Below, piece by piece: positions 7,393-9,773 of a DNA stretch of 9,773 bases (the first letter of the stretch is position 1; each line of letters opens with the position of its first letter). Position numbers and translations under genes: made by a program. This DNA comes from Bacteroides sp. 43_108 (lineage in GTDB: Bacteria > Bacteroidota > Bacteroidia > Bacteroidales > Bacteroidaceae), in NCBI GenBank assembly GCA_001915545.1, contig MNQS01000147.1:1613-11385 (forward strand), read 5' to 3'. Under the pieces are notes generated by a model, which was not told the DNA's origin, did not search any database, and saw only the letters and a program-made list of their open reading frames with translations.

Positions 7393-8785
7393 TTTTATTT
7401 AAATATCGATTTATTTTTATTATACATAATATTGGAATGGTCATAAAAAATAAGGCCCAAAAATTGATAGGTAAGTACCCTCGGATAACTAATTGCATCA
7501 GCATGGGAAACATGAATGATGCAATAACTAAGTCATGATATGTTCTAGGAATGATAGCTTTCTTTTTTAGCCATAAGCATAATTTTGCAAATAATCCAAA
7601 TAAAAATAATGTTCCTATTATTCCAAATTCAATGTAGAATTCAGTTAATTGAGCATAGGCCCAAGCCCCATCTATAGAACCTTGTCCCATAAATTGACCT
7701 TTTAATTGCTCAAAAATGCTAATGGGTTTTTCTGGCCATAAACTTCGTGGAATACAAGTTACAGCAGTTAAATAAATCATTTGTTCCCCTAATGTATGGG
7801 GGTGATAGTATGGAAAATATAGAACTGCTGCATATAATGTTTTATATAAGTCAAAATTACCACTGATACCTTTCCATAATTCTGAAAAATTTAGTCCAGA
7901 CCAATCAACATTTAATATAGAAGTTGTGGCATAATATCGCATGTATTGCATAGCCCCATTTAGAAAAAACAGGATGCAACCTAGTATGCTAGTAAGCCAT
8001 ATGGGTGGGGATTTCTTATTTCTTAAATAGTAGAGAACTATTGGTGAAAGAATCACGACTATAATTAACCATCTTTTATTTGTCATAAAAAGACATGCTA
8101 TTGCAATGAGTCTTAGTATCCAGTTAAAATATTTTTCTTTTTTTTGTGTTGATAATAAATCTATATATAAGAAGCAAGGAATCATTAAATATCGTAAATT
8201 TATGATTGCACCTCCTTGGTCTTCTGTCTTTTCTAAATAGCCTTGGGTTCCTAAACTTAGTATATAGTTTAATGAAAATCCTTTCTGTAACAAGTCAAGT
8301 AGACAAATACTAATAGATAAAAGTGAAAATCCAAATGCAATGATTATGATTTTCTTTCGTATCTGTTTTTGGGGCAAATAAAATTGTTTTTTTCTTATAG
8401 AATTAAAGCTTATTGGTGGCTGGGAATAATATATAAATAAAAATAAGCAAAATGCTAATATGTAAATAATAGTAGCTTCTACGCAACCATCAAAAACATA
8501 AAAGCCATTTATTGTTAAGTCATTGGTATTGATTGAAATTAAAGGAGCGACTGCGTAGGTTATGATGGTTAGTCCTAAAACAATAGTTGCTGGCTCAAAT
8601 ATATAAATGTTTTTTTTATATATGCAAAGCCCCCAAGCTCCTCCTGTTATAAAATATGCTGTAAGGATAAAGTTATATTCAGTAGATAGATATTGAGTGT
8701 TTTTGCTTAATGATAATAAAATGCCAATGAGTAGATAAATGGTAAAAAATAATATCTTAAATGTAGAGTGAGATTTTAGATTCAT
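7358..8785 (-). CDS. wzy: Wzy-like oligosaccharide repeat-unit polymerase
   Basis: A 475-residue polytopic inner-membrane protein with about 10-12 hydrophobic segments. It would join flipped repeat units into polymer in the periplasm, at the reducing end, with Wzx supplying the units. Family-like features are a large periplasmic loop (about 283-340, beginning RYYATTS), then CIPRSLWPEKPISIFEQ (344-360) and QLTEFYIEFGIIGTLFLFG (379-397). That P-R-x-x-W-P-x-KP followed by E-F-Y-x-x-F-G-x-x-G arrangement is characteristic of the O-antigen/oligosaccharide polymerase group. Wzy proteins are poorly conserved, so the call rests on topology, these motifs and the adjacent wzx. The C-terminal 35 bp overlap the GT8 start. 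It is the first gene after the IS66 remnant, and no clear promoter is seen upstream, so it may depend on transcription from further up. The symbol is generic. Confidence 0.88.
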   Translation of the reverse strand: MNLKSHSTFKILFFTIYLLIGILLSLSKNTQYLSTEYNFILTAYFITGGAWGLCIYKKNIYIFEPATIVLGLTIITYAVAPLISINTNDLTINGFYVFDGCVEATIIYILAFCLFLFIYYSQPPISFNSIRKKQFYLPQKQIRKKIIIIAFGFSLLSISICLLDLLQKGFSLNYILSLGTQGYLEKTEDQGGAIINLRYLMIPCFLYIDLLSTQKKEKYFNWILRLIAIACLFMTNKRWLIIVVILSPIVLYYLRNKKSPPIWLTSILGCILFFLNGAMQYMRYYATTSILNVDWSGLNFSELWKGISGNFDLYKTLYAAVLYFPYYHPHTLGEQMIYLTAVTCIPRSLWPEKPISIFEQLKGQFMGQGSIDGAWAYAQLTEFYIEFGIIGTLFLFGLFAKLCLWLKKKAIIPRTYHDLVIASFMFPMLMQLVIRGYLPINFWALFFMTIPILCIIKINRYLNKNGNSNNRLRHR

Positions 8786-8851
8786 GAATTTAAAATATTT
8801 TTAGTATTCAATTTGAAGTGTTTTTATAAAACGATGGTCAAGTGTTTTGAG
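8786..8851 (-). other. Short leader between the IS end and wzy
   Basis: These 66 bp separate the probable IS66 end (8852) from the wzy ATG. On the minus strand the sequence is A/T-rich, with TTGACC at 8836-8841 but no TAnnTTTG element at a suitable distance, so I do not call a promoter. Directly before the ATG there is only A/T-rich sequence and no Shine-Dalgarno motif, as is usual in Bacteroidetes. Confidence 0.4.
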
Positions 8852-8858
8852 GTAAGCA

Positions 8859-8887
8859 TTTAATTTAGGGCATACCCTTTAATTAAA
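8859..8887. repeat. Imperfect palindrome next to the IS66 end
   Basis: TTTAATTTAGGG (8859-8870) and CCCTTTAATTAAA (8875-8887) form a near-perfect inverted repeat around a CATA loop, starting 7 bp inside the GTAAGC end. The G/C-containing core is AGGG/CCCT. Neither strand has a T-tract after the stem, so it is not a standard intrinsic terminator. It may be a subterminal feature of the IS, or a weak structure in transcripts entering wzy. Confidence 0.5.
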
Positions 8888-8940
8888 GCACAAGATAATA
8901 TCCTAAACCCAGTTTTGTTAAAATTGTTCATGTTTTAATA

Positions 8941-9518
8941 TTAACTATTGGTTAACGAGATTTTATTGAAGATTAATTTTGATAATCTCTGTAACCATTT
9001 AATATTAAAAAAATATTCTAATGAAATTCTAAGCTGAACTTTCATGTAATTTCATAGCTCCTATTATAGCATGATAAGTGGTAATCATTTCTGCTCCACT
9101 ATCATTATCATAATGCAATGCATTGTTGCGTTAGTTGTCAATTCCCGAATTGTTCGTTCAATCATTATTAGCTATCAGATATTCTCCGTCTTTTAAATAA
9201 ACAAAGATCTTTTTTCAAAATGATTCCGATAATTAAATATATCCTTATAATAGGGGATTTTGAAAATTTAAATCCTTGGACATTTCACTGTTCTACCTGT
9301 TTTTGATTCTTATAAGAGATTCTTTGGACGTTAAACTTTGTCTTTTCCGCAGTCATTTTTTTAGGGTAAGGTCGGTTTTTTCATAACATTGTTCTTTTAT
9401 ATATAAATACTCTTTCAAGTCATTAAAGAAATATTCAGCCTTTTTTCTTATTTCCTTGATTTATAGCCTTGATAAACTTATTAAATCTGAGATATACATA
9501 TTTGATTCTCAAACTATT
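8941..9518 (-). pseudogene. IS66 transposase (TnpC) C-terminal remnant, multiply frameshifted
   Basis: No long frame is open here, but three-frame reading of the minus strand gives IS66 transposase motifs in the right order. They are: KFIKAINQGNKKK (to about 9438); AEYFFNDLKEYLYIKEQCYE (within 9356-9440); RQSLTSKESLIRIK, in the same frame after a TGA at 9353-9355; NHFEK; IFVYLKDGEYLIANN (9164-9208, the DG-x-Y-x-IDNN motif with the Asp changed to Ala); IERTIRELTT (9133-9162); SGAEMITTYHAIIGAMKLH (up to about 9044); NFIRIFF; NGYRDYQN; and LIFNKISLTNS ending at TAA 8941-8943. At least five frameshifts, several near A-runs, and nonsense codons (including a TAG at 9029-9031 where family members typically have Trp) separate the pieces. 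Loss of the IDNN Asp alone may not matter, since the gene is plainly dead. About 190 of roughly 500 residues remain. Confidence 0.8.
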
Positions 9519-9540
9519 TTTTTTGGGGGGTGAAAAACTT

Positions 9541-9693
9541 TAACACATGATTCGTTGTTTCTCTAGCCTGTTTATTTTTTTATGTTGTTTAGCTAGATTG
9601 AATAAAACAGCCTTTTGATCATCTACCACAAACTTCTTTTCAAACAAATTGTACGAACAATTGTTATAAGTATCCTGTGAATTTTCTTTTCTG
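9541..9693 (-). other. Unassigned stretch between the upstream gene and the IS66 remnant
   Basis: One minus-strand frame stays open from 9698 to the TAA at 9540-9542 (52 codons) and reads in protein-like fashion, for example LFEKKFVVDDQKAVLFNL and NLAKQHKKINRLEKQR. It lacks an ATG near its start. A second frame has an ATG overlapping the TGA of the upstream gene (ATGA) but closes after 24 codons. It could be a decayed gene, the N-terminal coiled-coil part of the same transposase joined by deletion, or chance. I cannot assign it to a family. Confidence 0.3.
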
Positions 9694-9773
9694 TCATATC
9701 AGTTGTATTCCGTTTTTCAAGGCTTCCTGCACTACCGGTGAATCCTCATGGTCACCGATGACGTCAATCTTTT
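9694..9773 (-). CDS. 3' end of an unidentified upstream gene (cut by window end)
   Basis: The minus strand gives 25 sense codons entering from beyond the window and ending in TGA at 9694-9696. The product ends in KIDVIGDHEDSPVVQEALK followed by NGIQLI. GC is about 45% here against about 30% in the polysaccharide block, and codon choice (GTC, ATC, GAC, CTG, GTG) looks like a normal coding gene. This supports real coding sequence despite the short length. It lies on the same strand as the operon and could be an earlier member of it. I do not recognise the family; too little is present to name a function. Confidence 0.55.
   Translation of the reverse strand, partial: KIDVIGDHEDSPVVQEALKNGIQLI

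Larger units (their letters stand above)
8852..9540 (-). mobile_element. Decayed, truncated IS66-family insertion sequence (right part)
   Basis: The stretch upstream of wzy is the 3' part of an IS66-family element, with the transposase reading on the minus strand. Read inward from the wzy side, the plus strand begins GTAAGC at 8852-8857, matching the GTAAGC-type terminal inverted repeats known for IS66. The transposase stop lies about 90 bp inside, a normal spacing. No GCTTAC partner end is seen before 9773, and IS66 elements are usually about 2-2.5 kb with tnpA, tnpB and tnpC. The left two thirds, including tnpA and tnpB, are therefore deleted or lie outside. The 9540 boundary marks only where I stop recognising transposase sequence. 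The element cannot transpose by itself. Confidence 0.75.

Noticed and set aside
7302..7538. Plus-strand open frame of 78 codons across the wzy/GT8 junction
   Set aside because: Antisense to two well-supported genes; no independent support.
8836..8841. TTGACC as a -35 element for wzy
   Set aside because: No matching downstream element in either the Bacteroides or the sigma-70 style at a suitable spacing, and the Bacteroides housekeeping sigma factor uses different elements.
8859..8887. Palindrome as an intrinsic terminator
   Set aside because: The stem is mostly A/T and no T-tract follows on either strand.
9517..9530. T8-G6 homopolymer run as a phase-variable tract
   Set aside because: It sits at the edge of dead transposase sequence, so length changes would have no coding effect; an ordinary by-product of decay.
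8786..9773. UpxY/UpxZ-type antitermination genes upstream of the locus
   Set aside because: I looked for the NusG-like and UpxZ-like proteins often found at the start of Bacteroides capsule loci, but the readable fragments match IS66 transposase and the rest is unassigned.

Overview
The window is part of a surface-polysaccharide (capsule or O-antigen type) biosynthesis locus of a Wzx/Wzy-dependent pathway. It is probably from a gut Bacteroidales bacterium (Bacteroides, Parabacteroides or a relative). Reasons for that placement: the gene families and their combination; very A/T-rich coding DNA; start codons preceded by A-rich sequence instead of clear Shine-Dalgarno motifs; and a decayed IS66 transposase whose C-terminal motifs look like Bacteroidetes IS66 elements. 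This taxonomic call is inference; no marker gene is present.

Layout. All genes lie on the minus strand, so transcription runs from high to low coordinates. In transcription order: (1) 9694-9773, the last 25 codons of an unidentified upstream gene that enters from outside the window; (2) 8852-9540, a heavily frameshifted IS66-family remnant, with a probable IS end (GTAAGC) at 8852; (3) 7358-8785, a Wzy-like repeat-unit polymerase; (4) 6433-7392, a GT8 glycosyltransferase; (5) 4997-6436, a Wzx flippase; (6) 3672-4886, a GT4 glycosyltransferase; (7) 2545-3663, an iron-sulfur protein of the F420 hydrogenase beta-subunit (FrhB-like) family; (8) 1430-2545, a polysaccharide pyruvyl transferase family protein; (9) 284-1429, a second GT4 glycosyltransferase; (10) 1-291, the N-terminal half of a WcaF-like O-acetyltransferase that runs off the window start. 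Apart from one 110-bp gap (4887-4996), the eight locus genes overlap or are separated by at most 8 bp, so they form one operon.

How the genes would work together (inference from families): the GT8 and two GT4 enzymes extend a lipid-linked repeat unit at the cytoplasmic face. The pyruvyl-transferase family protein, its FrhB-like neighbour and the acetyltransferase are candidates for decorating it. Wzx flips the unit across the inner membrane and Wzy polymerises it. The initiating phosphoglycosyltransferase, chain-length regulator, export genes and nucleotide-sugar genes are not in the window. The core block is about 30% GC on sampled lines. The WcaF-like gene at the left edge is about 39% and the gene fragment at the right edge about 45%, the usual picture of a strain-variable module set between more host-like flanks.

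I found no RNA genes, CRISPR arrays or confident promoters or terminators. Nothing here looks like a wholly new system. The points most worth a second look are the decayed IS66 upstream of wzy and the coupled FrhB-like/pyruvyl-transferase pair.
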